Below are positions 1 to 12,357 of a stretch of 64,000 bases of DNA, piece by piece (position 1 is the first letter of the stretch; every line of letters starts with the position of its first letter). The notes under the pieces were generated by a model. The model made no database searches and was not told the DNA's origin. It saw nothing but the letters and a program-made list of their open reading frames with translations. Both the position numbers and the translations under genes were made by a program. Source of the stretch: Diphasiastrum complanatum (lineage: Eukaryota; Streptophyta; Lycopodiopsida; Lycopodiales; Lycopodiaceae); NCBI GenBank assembly GCA_029204225.1, contig CM055102.1:28324969-28388968 (forward strand). Direction: 5' to 3'.

Positions 1-2083
1 TCGATAAAGACTGTACCCCGACTATACAAGATTTGTTGGGTATCAGGACCATACAGCTTGTATGTATTATCAGATGAAGTATATCCAATCAGAATGGTCT
101 TGAGACCTTGGAAGTCCAATTTTTTCCTCGTGTCTTTTGGGATCTGTGCATAGGCAATGCACCCAAACACTCTTAGGTTTTTCACAGAAGGCTTAGAGCC
201 TGTCCACACCTCGTGGGGTGTCTTTCCTGAAAGGGCCTTGGTCGAATATCTGTTCTGGACATAAGCTGCAATGGAGACAGCTTCAGTCCAGAATCTCTTA
301 GGCAGTGATGCATGCGCTAGCATACATTTGGCTGATTCAACCAGGGTACGGTTCTTCCTCTCGGCTAAGCCATTAGACTGAGGACTGTAAGGAGTGATGA
401 ATTGCTGCTCAATGCCTTGGCTTTGGCAGCACTCCTTAGACTCGATAGTGATATATTCTCCACCGTTGTCTGACCTTAGAGCCTTGATCGTCCTTCCAGT
501 CTCCTTTTCAGCACACTCCTTGAAGATTCTGAAGCAGTTGAAGCCTTTTGATTTCTTTTTTATAGAATACACCACAGTTCTTCTGGAAAATTCATCAATA
601 AAAGTTATAAAATACTTGGCATCCTTCAGCGAAGGACTTTTCATTGAAATATCTAAATGTACTATGTCTAGCAATCATCTAGCAATATGCTGGTGGCTTG
701 ATCTAAATGGTTTCCTAGTCTGTTTACCAACTAGACAGTCTTGAGACAGGTAACTTGACTTTATCGTGAGGATATCGTGAGGGTAGTCGAGATCAAGAAC
801 AATAGATTGTCTAGACATTTGTTGTACAGCAGCATGATTCAAGTGACCAAGTCTATAATGCCAAAGTAAACTTTTATTTGCATGAATAGAAGTACTAAGC
901 GCTTGACTAGAGGTAGAAAAGCAATGACTTAATTTATACAAGTATCAATGCCTCTTTCCGAGTGCTAGGAACTTGTCTGTCATATCAACTGCTTCGCACT
1001 GATCAACTGCTTATAGAGAGCAGATTTGTAGATAAATTTGGTACATACAGGACTTTAGAGAGTAGCTTGGATTGATCATTTGTGAAGCTTAATCTTATAG
1101 TGCCTTCACCTTTAATAGCTTGTGTGCTATTGTCGCCAAGGTGAACATATTTCTGGGTACTGTAAGGTGTATAGGAATCGAAACAGCCAATAAGGCTAGT
1201 CATGTGCTGAGTGGCTCCGGAGTCCAGGAACCAAGAATTGTCGCCGGATGCTCCTTGATGGCTGGTCATCAAGGCATCATGATCCGCTTCTTGATTTTAC
1301 TGCCCCTTGTTGTTGTTCTTCGCTTGCAGTATCCGGTAGTCTTGAATTTTGTGGTTGTTTCGCTTGCAGTATCTACAGATAAGCTTCTTCTTCGTATGCG
1401 GATTTGACTGTTCTTTGTGTTGTGCTGGTTCCTGGTCTGGCTTTGATTGCTTCAGCTCTTTCTTCTTCTACTACTTAGTCGTGCTCCTGTTGGTGTATAA
1501 GGCGTGAGAATTAGCTGAGAAACTTGAGGCTTCGTTCCTCCGCGTGTCTTCCTGCAACAACATAGTAATGACTCTCGAAAGAGTCAGTTCTGGATGTGTC
1601 GTGATGATCATCACCCAGCTGTCGTATGAGCTTGACAATCTTGTAAGCAGTTGCATCACTGCGTCTTGATCATCTATGACAGATCCGACATCGGTCATTT
1701 TGATTGATGTGATTCTGCAGGGAATCACTATTCGCCATCTTGAGAGAGTAAAATTTTTTCCTGAGATGTAGCTTGAAAGCTATATCTCGCACTTTGTATG
1801 GTGCGCTCAAGATGTCCCGAACTTCTTTCGATGTCTGAGCCTCCAATACATGGCCGATTTGAATATCCATAATGTTCAGGATGATCATCGCGAAAGCTTT
1901 TTCATCCTTTAGCTTCCATCTGGCGATTGATGCGTTGTCTGCTTCGGGTTTCCCTTCTGCACCTATAACAACGTCATACAATTTTTTAGCCATTAGTACA
2001 GTTTTCATCTTAAATTTTCACAGATGGTAATTGGCTCCATCAAGCTTGTCCATAATGGGATTGGCTTTCCCTTGGAAATCCAT
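1..2083 (-). pseudogene. Ty1/copia element E1: gag, protease and integrase part of a decayed polyprotein
   Basis: On the minus strand this reads as the 5' part of a copia polyprotein, cut by the left edge of the window. An ATG at 2083-2081 opens a gag of the 'MDKLDGANYHLW' type, continuing over 2008-1471 with frame breaks. At 1272-1003 is the aspartic protease with the active-site string DSGATQHM. At 941-675 is the gag-pre-integrase zinc region (LLWHYRLGHL). From about 660 down to 1 the integrase core and C-terminal part can be read (NGGEY, then SPQSNGLAERKNRT, then FWTEAVS). Several frameshifts and stops show that it is not functional. Its gag is of a different lineage from E3-E5. RT and RNase H would lie left of the window. 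Confidence 0.85.
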
Positions 2084-2200
2084 GTGGAAGATTAGTCTAG
2101 GAAGTATGAAAATCTAGTATAGAATTACAGAACAAGAAGACAAACACTCTATCGGCTAGTAGAGTCTTGTACTGCGAAAGATTATCAGGCTACAAAAATA

Positions 2201-2212
2201 GCTCTGATACCA
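2201..2212 (-). other. Primer-binding site of E1
   Basis: The minus strand reads TGGTATCAGAGC, the complement of the initiator Met-tRNA 3' end used by plant copia elements. It sits directly against the LTR end (...CCAACA) and upstream of the E1 gag start. Confidence 0.9.
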
Positions 2213-3200
2213 TGTTGGAAAGAAGGAAGGTCTGTGAGGATGAGAGATGAAAACTAGTTTGAAAGAAAGACGAACACAAAAAAGAAGAAAACTCAAAACT
2301 CGAACGAGAAACAAACTTGAACAGAATGTGTTCGTGCGCAGCAGAATGAGCTATATTACTTCCTCCCTAAGCATGACTATGCCTATCAAAAAATGAACAA
2401 AACGTTAGTGATAGAAATCGCGGTCGTTTTGATTACGTAGCCAAACTTTAACAAAACACCAGAAGAATAATTTGTCACGAATAGCTAGACAAATTATTAG
2501 CCGCGAAAGAGCTAGACTGAGCTCGACTGATAATCAGTTGTGAATAATTCTTGAAAGGTAAGACAAAATATTAGTCGTCAACTACTAAACTAATAATTAC
2601 TCGCTAAGAACAGATTACCAAATTGAGCAACAAGAATGTCAGACAAAAAGAAAATAAGCATAGCAATATGACACTAATCTGAACGCAGAATAAGAGAGTT
2701 GTTATCAGATTAGACAATAGCAGACAAAACCACGTGCTCTACAAAGCTTAAGCAATCTGTAAATCAGGAATGAACCTGTTATTGACAATAAAGAATCAAT
2801 GTGCGAGGGCATCTACTTCGTCTATCTCACAAACTTTTGATATGTGCTCTATATTACACACACTTAGTTTCTCTCCTGTTATTGAATACGCAAATGGTAT
2901 TCAGTATATATTTACATACATCTCTTTACATGTGTGCAGATGAAGAAAGTACAAGGTGGATGTGCTATCTGTAGAAGATCGTGGGTGGCTGCTGTCGTTG
3001 TCAGATCCGTTAGCACAGCTGCATGAGATGAGCGTGAGAAGGCCGTGACTTCAGCTTTTGCTAAAATGAACGTTGGTGAAGCGTCTATCATGAAACGCGT
3101 GTGAAACCACAGTTTTGTATTTCTTTCGTCTTTTCTTCGTCTATGAGAATTTACTTGTATTTATGCAGACAGTCGTGTTTTATTCATCTGTCTTATTTTA
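2213..3200 (-). repeat. 5' LTR of E1 (outer border approximate)
   Basis: The LTR begins on the plus strand as TGTTGGAAAG directly after the PBS, so its sense 3' end is CTTTCCAACA. A TATA-like stretch (TAAATATATACTG, minus strand) lies near 2900. The partner LTR is outside the window, so the far border (about 3200) is a guess. No gene was seen in this stretch. Confidence 0.6.
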
Positions 3201-3301
3201 CATGTAAATATGCAGACTATGTGACAACGTGAGTAAAATGCAGCATGAATGGAGGCAGATTAAAATGGGATTTAGGAGAGTAGAGGAGATAAATCCAACA
3301 A

Positions 3302-3527
3302 TATGTACATGTGTGCATGTGTGATGTGTATGTGTGTATATGTATGTGTGTTGTGTGTGTGTGCGTGTGTATGTGTATGTGTATGTGTGTGTATATGTAT
3401 GTGTTGTGTGTGTGTGCGTGTGTATGTGTATTTGTATGTGTGTGTATGTGTGAGTATATTTGTGTGTGTGTATATGTTGTGTGTGTGTGTGTGTGTGTAG
3501 TGTGTGTGTGTGTGTGTGTGTGTGTTT
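3302..3527. repeat. (TG)n / TGTA-rich microsatellite
   Basis: About 225 bp of imperfect TG repeat with interspersed TATG and TGCG units. Open frames here encode only Cys/Val/Met or His/Thr repeats and are artefacts of the dinucleotide. Confidence 0.95.
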
Positions 3528-3772
3528 GTCCTTCCTCCTCATGCATGCATCTAGGGGGCCCACTCCAAATTCAAATTTCATGGTGAAATGTGTTATACAA
3601 AATGGACTTTCATTATCAAAAAAATTTCCTAAATTTGAGAGGCGCTTTAAGGATTTTTTAAATTACTCAATTTTTTCATGGGAAAGGCTAAAATAAAAAA
3701 TATTCTATGAAGGGAAAATAGGTTGTAAAGGGCTGGGAAGGCTTCAAAACATAGGCCTGGTTGGCCCCTCAC

Positions 3773-3778
<6 letters not shown>

Positions 3779-3866
<88 letters not shown>
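3779..3866. repeat. (CT)44 microsatellite
   Basis: An uninterrupted 88-bp CT run at the left edge of the CACGTG-rich repeat array. It is one of five long GA/CT arrays in the window. Confidence 0.97.
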
Positions 3867-3868
<2 letters not shown>

Positions 3869-4935
3869 AATCATGCAGGCTTGAGGTTTGCCATGTGGAA
3901 AGCCATGTAGGCCTCCCATAGGCTTGTATGGCAAGCAACCGGGCTCTGCCATGTAGGCTTGAGTGGATCTAGAGAGAGAGAGAGAGATATATAAAGGTGG
4001 GCTTGAAATTTGCTACATGGCAAGCCATGCAGGCCTACCATAGGATTGCATGGCAGACCACATAGGCATGGCATAGGTTTGATGTCTATCATGCAAACAT
4101 GTCGTGGGCTACTACACAGACTTTCCATAGGCTTGTGTGGCCCATCCAACCAAGCTCTACCATGTAGGCTTGAGTGGACCTAGAGAGAGAGAGTTGAGGC
4201 TCGCAAGTTGCCACATGGCAAGCCACGTAGGCATGTCATGAGACAAACCATGTAGGCTTGGAACCTGTCATGTGGCAAGCCATGTAGGCCTATCATAGGG
4301 TGCATGGCAGGTCATATAGGCATGACATAGGCTTGATGTCTGCCATGCAAGCACGTTCCAGTCTGCCACATAGGCTTGTGTGGCAAGCCAACTAAGCCAT
4401 GCCACTTAGGTCTGACATGCAAGCTTGAGTAGAACTACAGAGAGAGAGAGAGAGAGAGAGAGTGGCAGACCTACGTGGCTTGCCACATGGCAGTGCAAAT
4501 AGCAGACCATGTAGCTTGTTTTCCTATGATGGGCCTACATGGCTTGCGTGGCTAACCCAAGCTTGCATGATTTGCCATGTGGAAGGCATACGTGACTTGC
4601 TACGTGGCAACCTATGACAGGCTTGGTAGATAGCAGGCCTATATGGCTTGCTATACAAGCCTATGGTAGGCCATGTGGCATGCCACACATGCCTATGGTA
4701 GGCCTACGTGTGGCTTGCTACATGGCAGCTTTTGAGCCCCACCTCTTTCTCCCTCTAGGTTTACTCAGGCCTACATGCAAAGCTTGGTTGGCTTGCCACA
4801 GAAGCCTATGTTAGACCTACGTGGTTGCCACGTGGCAAACCCTAAGCTTGCAAGACTTGCCAAGTGGTAGACCTACGTGGCTTTCCACGTGGCAGTCTAT
4901 GACAAGATTGGCAGATAGTAGATCTATGACATGCA
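3867..4935. repeat. Degenerate fold-back repeat array with GCCACGTGGC / CCTACGTGG units
   Basis: Roughly 1 kb built from degenerate copies of units such as GCCATGTAGGCTTGAGTGGA, CCATAGGCTTGTGTGGCAAGC and TTGCCACATGGCAAGCCA, with short GA runs at 3971, 4181 and 4441. Similar segments recur at about 3930, 4126 and 4367 in one orientation. After about 4465 the same words appear mainly as reverse complements (GACCTACGTGGCTTGCCAC), so the two halves can pair. A related block is at 43421-43720. No coding potential was seen. It could be a MITE-like fold-back element or a minisatellite. Confidence 0.7.
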
Positions 4936-4968
4936 TGTCGAAAATCGGTGGGATTGATTAGAGATGAA

Positions 4969-4979
4969 CTCTGGTACCA
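4969..4979 (-). other. Primer-binding-site-like sequence next to the E2-family LTR
   Basis: The minus strand reads TGGTACCAGAG, one mismatch from TGGTATCAGAG, three bases after an LTR ending in TTGCA. The next bases (TTCATCTCT) match the start of the E2 gag leader. This makes the LTR at 4983-5424 also the 5' LTR of a second, truncated copy. Confidence 0.6.
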
Positions 4980-4982
4980 CGT

Positions 4983-5424
4983 TGCAAGCGATGAGCTATC
5001 AAGAATGGGTTCTGATAGAAACAGAACGCTGATACTAAATTAAAAATTTGCGAAATAGCAGCGGAATATAATCAAAGGATGGTTGCGAATCGGAAGCACA
5101 TCAGTTAGCATCAAATAATCAAGATGATTAATCAGTAACAATACACAATAGAACAAAATAGTAGTGTAGACAAAATTGCACTCTGATTGATTGAAAATTG
5201 AGTACAATAGCTTGAAGCAAAATCGGCCTCAGCTTGGTTGATCGTTGAGTGTGATAACACTTGCTACAGACTTGTTGTCTTATGAATAATATCTACATCT
5301 TCTTATTACAACTGATTAGTACCTTGTAAGCATTAAATTCTATCTACTACATTTATTACAATCAAGCATGTACAAAGTAGGCGGACTGTCAAACGGCATG
5401 TCATGGGTCAAATTTTGACTAACA
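4983..5424 (-). repeat. LTR of the E2 copia family
   Basis: In the minus sense it runs from TGTTAGTCAA (near 5424) to CATCGCTTGCA (4983). It is recognised because most of it recurs in the opposite orientation at about 43936-44290. It follows the 3' end of the E2 coding region, so it is the 3' LTR of E2. No clear polypurine tract abuts 5424, so the outer border could lie up to about 170 bp further out. Confidence 0.6.
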
Positions 5425-5559
5425 GTATCAAAAATATCCATGTATCAAATTTTATAGATATGACTCAAATTTTATAGAATTTTTTGTGTCGATATGGTAT
5501 CAAAAAATTCAGGTCGATCCAAGGTCGGAAAAATTTGATTCCGAACTTCGATCTTCTGC

Positions 5560-8500
5560 TTCAAAAATTTGAGTCTTCTCTTTTTCTGGTATTTGAAAGA
5601 CTTCAATTTTCAAATTTAGCATGTCGTTAAATCTGAGATGGTGCTCCTTTGATAGAGCTTTCATGAAGTAATCTGCTGCCATAAAATCTGTCTTGCAGAC
5701 ACTTCCTTGCTTTGCACTTTCTCTCTAAGGTAGTGATACCTAATTTTGATATGTTTGCTCCAAGCATGAAATATCGGCTTTAGAGATAGCGTGATTGTGC
5801 TTTGATTGTCACAATAGATTGTCGTTGGATGTGACTAAGCAAGGTCAATATCTGCAAGCAGGTTCCTTAGCCAAATTGCCTCCTTGGTAGCATTCGTGAC
5901 AGTTGTGTATTCTGATTCTGTTGATGATAATGCTACTGAGGTCTATTTTGGGCTGTTCCATGAGATTGGGCCTTGATTGTATAAGAATACAAATCTAGAA
6001 GTTGATCTTCTTGTGTCGATATCTCCTATTCAATCTGATCTGTATAACCTTCGAGAATATTGGCAAATTGGTTGCCTCCATAACAAATGTTGAGATGCTT
6101 CGTTGCTTGGACATACTTCATACCCTTCATGAGCGCTTTCCAATGTGTTGGCCCTAGATTTGATAAAACTAGCTGAGTGAACTGATCGAGTATGCAAGGT
6201 CGGGTTGAGTGCAGATCATTGCATACATCAGTGACCCGATGATGGAGTGAAATGGATACTGCTTCATTTTCTCTTTTTTTGTCTCTGTTTGAGGACTTTG
6301 TTCCTTTGATAGTTTCAGTCCAAAGTCGAGTGAAAAGTGACTCGATTTGCAGTTGGTCATTTCATATTTGTCCAGCATGTTGTTGAGATATCTTGTTGAC
6401 TGATGAAAATCTGTCTGCTGGATCGAATTTGAAAAATCTAAATTTTGAGACAATAATGGGCTGGACCCACATTAGTCATTTTGTACTCCTGGGCCAGCAT
6501 GCATTTCGCTTCATTGAATTTAGATTCTTACTGTATAATAATGTATCATCTACATAGAGAGTGATGATAATGAAGAATTCGATACAGACTTGAAGTAAAC
6601 ATTCGAGTCTTCCGAGTTTGGAATAAAGTCATTTTCGATTAGAAATGCATTGATTTTCTAGAAGCAAACTCTTGGTGACTATTTTAGACCATAGAGAGCC
6701 TTGTGGATTTTGCACACAAGGTGCTGTTTACCCTTTAGTTCGTATCCCTCTAGCTATGACATATAAATTTCCTCTTCGATAGTTCCATTGAGGAAAGTGC
6801 TTTGGACATCCATTTGATGGACTTCGAGATCTGCTGCAGTTGCAAAGGAGAGTAGTAGTCGGATCGAAGCATGCTTGAAAACTGGGCTGAAGGTCTCCTA
6901 ATAATCCAGATCTGAAATCTGGGAATAGCCTTTAGCAACTAGTCTAGCCTTGTATCGATTTAGTCTTCCTTTAGCATCATAATTTGGTTTGAATATCTAT
7001 TTGCATGGAATCAAATTTTGATCCTTTGGTAGCTCAGTTACAGTCCACATTTGATTCTTGATCAGAGAATCAAATTCGGTGTCCATCACAACTTTCCACT
7101 GGTCTGCATCAAGATTCGACATTGCCTCTGAAATAGTGTTTGGTTCCTACACAATGTAACGGACTGGATCATCCATAAATCGGAATGGAGGTTGTCTAGG
7201 TTGGTTCGATCATCCGGACTGAACTTCGATCATCTAATGTGTTTGGTTTCGCTGAGGTTCTGACTCATTTTCTAAGTCAGTATTGATTTTCTGATTCTGG
7301 AGTTCTTTTTGATACATGGATCAAAAATTTCTCGAGCTTTCTTCTTCTGATTGATAAATTGATCTTCCACAAAAATGACGTCTCTACTGGTGTATGCCTT
7401 CTGGATTTCCAAATTGTAGAGCTTGTATGCCTTGTGATCTGGAAAATAGCCAATGAAAATTGATTTTCTACTTGTGTCGTCTAGCTTCTTTCTTAGATCA
7501 GCAGGGATCTGAGGGTAAGTTACGTATCCAAACACTCAAATAATTTTTAGTGATGGTTTCGATCATGTCCATACCTCATAAGGTGTTTTCTCATTCAAGG
7601 CTTTTGTGATGGATCGATTTTGTAGATAGGCAGCTGTGGTAACAGCTTCTACCCAAAATTTCTTTGGAAGAGAGGCATGGGCCAGCATGCTCTTGGCACT
7701 TTCGATGAGTATCCGATTCTTCCGTTCAACTACAACATTGGACTGAGATGAGTAGTTGGTTTTGTATTGTTGTTGTATTCCATTGGCCTTGCAGAACTCC
7801 TTGGATTCGGTGGAAATGAATTTTCTCCCTCCATCAGTGCATAAAGCTTTGACCTTCCTCTGGGTCTGATTTTCAGCAAATGCCTTGAACTGTTTGAAGA
7901 ATTTGAAAGCTTCGGATTTGTTCTTTAGAACATAGATGACAGTTCTTCAAGAGAAGTCATCAATGAAGGTTAGGAAATAGAAGGCTCCCCTTGTGGAAGC
8001 AATCTGCATCGGGCCACAAATGCCATTGTGTACAAAATCTAGCAAATCTCTAGAAGTACAAACTGTATCGAAAATGAATGGACTTCTAGATGCTTGCTGA
8101 TAATACACCTTTCACATGGAGAATTCGATTTGCTAATTTGACATTTGATGAATACTATTGAAATTGAGATGGCCTAATTTAAAATGCCAAAGCATATCAG
8201 TTGATTCATAAGTGGATGTGTGAAAAGCTTGATTATTTGAGAAATGTGATTAAGCTTGTAAAAATAGCCACTTCTTTTTTTGAAAGCTAAAACTTTCTGA
8301 GATTTCTCAAGAATTGTGCAGCCCCCTGTATTAAATTCGACCCTCCAACCTAAATGCTAACTGAGAGCATATTTTTGGTCAGATTTGGAACGTGGAGAAC
8401 ATTGGACAACAACTTGACTTCACATTTCTTAAATTCGACCCTGATTGTTCCTTCACCCTCGATAGAATGACATGAGTTGTCTCCAAGCTGCACAACTCGA

Positions 8501-9583
8501 GAGTGGATGAATGACTTGTAGTCCTTGAGCCAATCTCGATGGTGAGTCATATGTTGAGTTGCTCCAGAGTCCAAATACCAGGAATCGATATCCTGCTGTT
8601 CTCCGACCTTGGTCATGAAGGCTACTTCATCTTCCTTGTTGTTGGATCGAGTGATTGGTTGTTGCAGCATTTGTTTGTTGTTGGAACTACTTCTTCTTTT
8701 CATTGTTGTATTTCAAAGTTTTGCAGTCCGTGATAACGTGGCCAATCCTCTTACAGTATTTGCATAATAGTTTCTACATTGGTTGGAATGATGAAGATCC
8801 AGAATTTTATCCTAAACCTGAATTCGATCCTGAATTTGATCCAGGCTGCATGTTGCTCTTCTTTCCGGATAATCTGACTTTCTAGATTTGTTTATTCTGA
8901 ACTTCTGATTTTTCTTTGAATACAAAGCTTGAGGATCTGATCCTGAGCCAGAGGAGAATGTAGTTCGTCTTATCTCCTCTTTTAGTAGCATTGAAATCAC
9001 TCTTGATAGAGTGAGTTGCTGTTGGGTTAAAATTGTGCCATGACCCAATTTTCATAGGCATCAAGTAGACTCAATAATAGGTCATTACTACATCATAATT
9101 TTCAATGACTGAGCCGGTTGTAGTCATTTGCTCCATAGGATTTTTGAAAGTGTTGAGGTGACTCAAAACACTATCTACTTCAGACATTCATAAAGTTTTT
9201 CCTATTTGTAGATGAGAAAAAAAATAGGAATAGTACCAATGCCTTTGATAACAACTTTACCACCATTGGCCACGTTTTGAAGTTACATCTTTGATGTCAT
9301 AGAGGGTTGCTAGGATGTCCCAAGCATCCTTAGCAGTCTAAGTAGCTCGAATATGATAGATTTGGGAGTCTTTGATATTGAGTGTGATCAAGACAAATGT
9401 CTTGCCATCTCGCTGTCTCCATTTGGTGATGATGGTTGCATCACCTTCTGGTTTGACTTCTGTGCCATCAACTATGTCCCACAGTTCTTTGGCAAGTAGT
9501 ACAACTCTCATCTTGAATTTTCAGAGATGGTAGTTCTCGCCATCGAGTTTGTCAATCAGAGATGAACTAGAAGACGGATCCAT
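5560..9583 (-). pseudogene. Ty1/copia element E2: decayed gag-pol
   Basis: The minus strand holds a complete but broken copia order. Gag has its ATG at 9583 followed by SLIDKLDGENYHL, then TGA where Trp is expected. Protease is at 8703-8350 (DSWYLDSGATQHM). The integrase core lies over about 8250-7560 and its C-terminal part at 7535-7272 (FGYVTYPQIPADLRKKL). RT lies over about 7000-6480, and RNase H follows from about 6450 (GSLMYAMICTQPDLAYS) to about 5600. Many frameshifts and stops make it non-functional. The 5' LTR is missing: just upstream of the ATG (about 9600) the sequence passes into an unrelated reverse-transcriptase-like relic. Confidence 0.85.
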
Positions 9584-9649
9584 TCTGGTGTAGCGAGCGA
9601 GATCGTTGGTAGAAACAACGATATCGTACAGTTGTCTATCAAGAAGTCA

Positions 9650-11340
9650 TCCCATACACATAATTTACTCATACTAATCATCGTCCATACTTCCGATGGT
9701 TTATATTCCCATGACCACTTAAATTTATGACTTCGTGGTTTCATTTGTATGATAAAGAATGGTGTTTAGCTTTAGCTCATTTAAAAGCAAAGTTAATAAG
9801 TTTTTTATAACAGTTTCCAGTCCATCAAGGCTGCTACGCAGAATATTTTCATAGCATTTCGCTATATCAGTTGTCCACAGAACTAATCTTATGTGGTACA
9901 TTAAGATAGTATTCATAGAATGGATCGCACTGCCAAAAAAGATTGGTATCCATGTTAAGGATACTCTGGTAAGTATTTGCCTTAAGGTATGCTCCTCTAT
10001 GAGGAGAGGAGTCAGCATACCAAGAGCTCCAATAAGGAAAGTAGCCAATTTTGAAAAGTAGTAGTGTGCGTTTGTTATCCATCTGAATGTATTCTTGTGG
10101 GCTTCAAATGTACATAATATAAACAGAAGTACTTCTTTCCCATGCAAGCAAATCTGGTATTGTATTAATGAAGGAATTCTTAACCGTACTCATAGAGGTC
10201 TCAACTAAATTATTATTGTCACCTAGATAAGGTGCATTAAGTCCGTACTAGATAATCTTTCTAAGACAATACTTTTTGACAAATTGAATACAAATAAAAC
10301 AAGGATTGTGTTATGCTTTGTCTATCCCATTAATATATATTTGAGAGGTAATCCAATTTCTTTCATTATTAGCGTCCTTCAACTGATTGTTAGATAAACA
10401 ATTACCATGTAGCCATTTAGTGTTCCTCAAGTACTTAATAGCCAAATTCTTGCATTATAGTGCATGTTCAGATTGAGTATCATTATCGATATACTGATAG
10501 ATAAATAATAAAGCTGCTACTTTAAACCAATCATGATAAAGTTCAAAAGCAACTTCATTGATATTATATTGTCGTATAGCAAATTGATTCAACCCTTTAC
10601 AAAGATCTTTTCTTAAGGTTTTATTGTTTACAATTCTGCAATTCTTAGAGATTACATGCATAAAATCACTTGAAAAAAACTTCTTTAGGCGTTTACTTGT
10701 TGAACAACAACATGTAGCAAAGTCAGTAAAGCTAAAGTCACAAAATATTTCATAAGGTTTGTACCAATCACCTTTTATATGAGGCCGATAAGTCCAACCA
10801 AAAATAATATTATCAAAAAAGTCATCGATAGAGCCAAAAATGTATAGTATAGTCTCGGCATAAAACTACTTGACGTTGATATTCTCAAAATTCCTATAAT
10901 AGTAACATAAATGCAAAAAAGCCTTCTCTTTGTTGATACAATTAATAAGCTAAACCCCCTACACGACATCGACGACCAATACCCTTTTTATTTTCCCTTC
11001 AACTTGCACAAGAGTCGATCTCTATAAAAGTTTAGTTTCTTCCACTGAGCTTGGATTGTTTAGGTTAAAAGTCCCAGGTCTTTTGTTTTGGAGAGTAGAA
11101 AAGTATTTGTCTTGGAGAGTAGAAAAGCTTGGTTTCTATAATAGTTTCTCAATCTCATGTATGTTTTTAGCGTCCCCAAGTTTAGAAAGGAGCTTGCAGG
11201 AAGGATCAAGTGATAATTCCATAGAAGGTTCCATCATGTATTGCCTAATATAAAGGAAGGTAATATGGGCTTTAACAACATCCCTAGCGGGCTTGTGTAA
11301 CCAAAGAAAAAAGACATTGATTTGGTTTTGCAGCACCATG
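9650..11340 (-). pseudogene. Decayed reverse-transcriptase-like gene of non-copia type (Penelope-like or related, tentative)
   Basis: Minus-strand reading frames over this stretch join into a protein-like relic with stops and frameshifts. At about 10630-10570 is TLRKDLCKGLNQF, and at about 9877-9843 is TTDIAKCYENI, which fits RT motif A (Asp, two residues on a Cys-Tyr-acidic group). The order resembles RT-like proteins with an LRxLxxKG segment before the palm, found in Penelope-like and related retroelements. The lineage call is a recollection of family style, not an alignment. It lies directly upstream of the truncated E2. It could instead be another retroelement class or a host gene relic. 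Confidence 0.35.
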
Positions 11341-11480
11341 AAAGAATTTGTTAGGGTTGTTCATTATGAACCACACAACGTGATCAAACCAAGTAATGGA
11401 GGAATTGTTCTTGCATCTGTCACCACATCTACATTTGAAGAAGGGCCTTTTACAGTTCCAGATGTGGGCTTGGTGTAAAT

Positions 11481-12200
11481 TCATCCTACTAGAACCGGTT
11501 TCAAAATAACCTCTAGTTTTGGCCCATGCTCAGAGGGACATCTAGAGGGTTCGAATTTATTCATGCTAATCATAGAATCAAGAGCAATGGGAGTGTCGAA
11601 TGCAAGATTTTTAAGCAAGGCAGCAAGTTTACAAATTTGAATCTGGGCATAACTAAAGTGGGCAAGTGTAATCCAAAGTTCGATGGAGATAGGAGCAAGA
11701 AAGTTTACTATGGGTAAACTCCATAGTTTAAAGACAATCTTAGTTGCTTTGGATTCAATGGTACAACTAGGGACTAAAGGGACTTGGCAGTTCTTGGATA
11801 GGTAGAAATCAAAGGAGGATTGACTATCAACATCACAAATTTCTTGAGAAAATATTTTTAATTGAGAAGCACTTTTTTCATCTAAATCCTCAACAAAGAC
11901 TAAAGGGTGTGGAGAAAGAGGTGAATCAACCATAGGGGAAGGTTCCTCAGAAGTAATGTCATTTTCTTTTTCAAGGCAAGTAAAAATCTTACGTATGTGA
12001 GAATAGCAAAAAAATTTTTCCTCTACCAACTTATCAACATAACTTGGGAGATTGATAATGATGTTTTCAACAATACTCAAAGGAACTCGTTTTTTAACAT
12101 ATGCCATATAGACTTTAACCCAATCCAAAGTGCTCATAAGATCAACAAGGTTCAAAATAGTACAAAATAATGGAAAATGACATAATTTGCAATTACACAT
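11481..12200 (-). CDS. Unrecognised 239-codon frame, possibly the upstream part of the RT-like locus
   Basis: An unusually long open frame for this AT-rich, broken neighbourhood. It starts MCNCKLCHF, so Cys-rich at the N terminus, and contains an acidic, Ser/Pro-rich middle (ENDITSEEPSPMVDSPLS). After its TGA stop the same frame continues protein-like down to 11136 with a few stops. A second frame at 11484-11284 carries a Cys cluster (CKRPFFKCRCGDRC). No family was recognised. Its strand and position just before the RT-like relic suggest, by inference only, one retroelement-like locus. Confidence 0.4.
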   Translation of the reverse strand: MCNCKLCHFPLFCTILNLVDLMSTLDWVKVYMAYVKKRVPLSIVENIIINLPSYVDKLVEEKFFCYSHIRKIFTCLEKENDITSEEPSPMVDSPLSPHPLVFVEDLDEKSASQLKIFSQEICDVDSQSSFDFYLSKNCQVPLVPSCTIESKATKIVFKLWSLPIVNFLAPISIELWITLAHFSYAQIQICKLAALLKNLAFDTPIALDSMISMNKFEPSRCPSEHGPKLEVILKPVLVG

Positions 12201-12336
12201 TTACTGATATTTGTCTTGTCACTGTTGCGAAAAAGACGGGAGCTGATAACGTGCTGCAAAGATCTACCTACAACAATCACCATTGTGGAAGAACAATAGC
12301 TTCAAATAAAGTTCAGTAAAAATCTGTGTATAGACT

Positions 12337-12357
12337 CTTTCATTCAATAAATGAAAG
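12337..12357. other. Small hairpin between the two minus-strand relic loci
   Basis: CTTTCATT, five-base loop, AATGAAAG, with AATAAA present in the loop region, followed at once by a second near-palindrome (GCCCAAGTTGGGC). It lies between the ULP-like exons and the 239-codon frame, where a 3' end signal would be expected. The role is inferred only from position. Confidence 0.3.

Noticed and set aside
3198..3586. Open frames over the TG microsatellite (His/Thr or Cys/Val repeats)
   Set aside because: Pure products of a dinucleotide repeat read in several frames; no start context or conservation.
3867..4935. CRISPR-like array
   Set aside because: Repeats are degenerate, lack regular spacers, contain GA runs and occur in both orientations in a plant genome.
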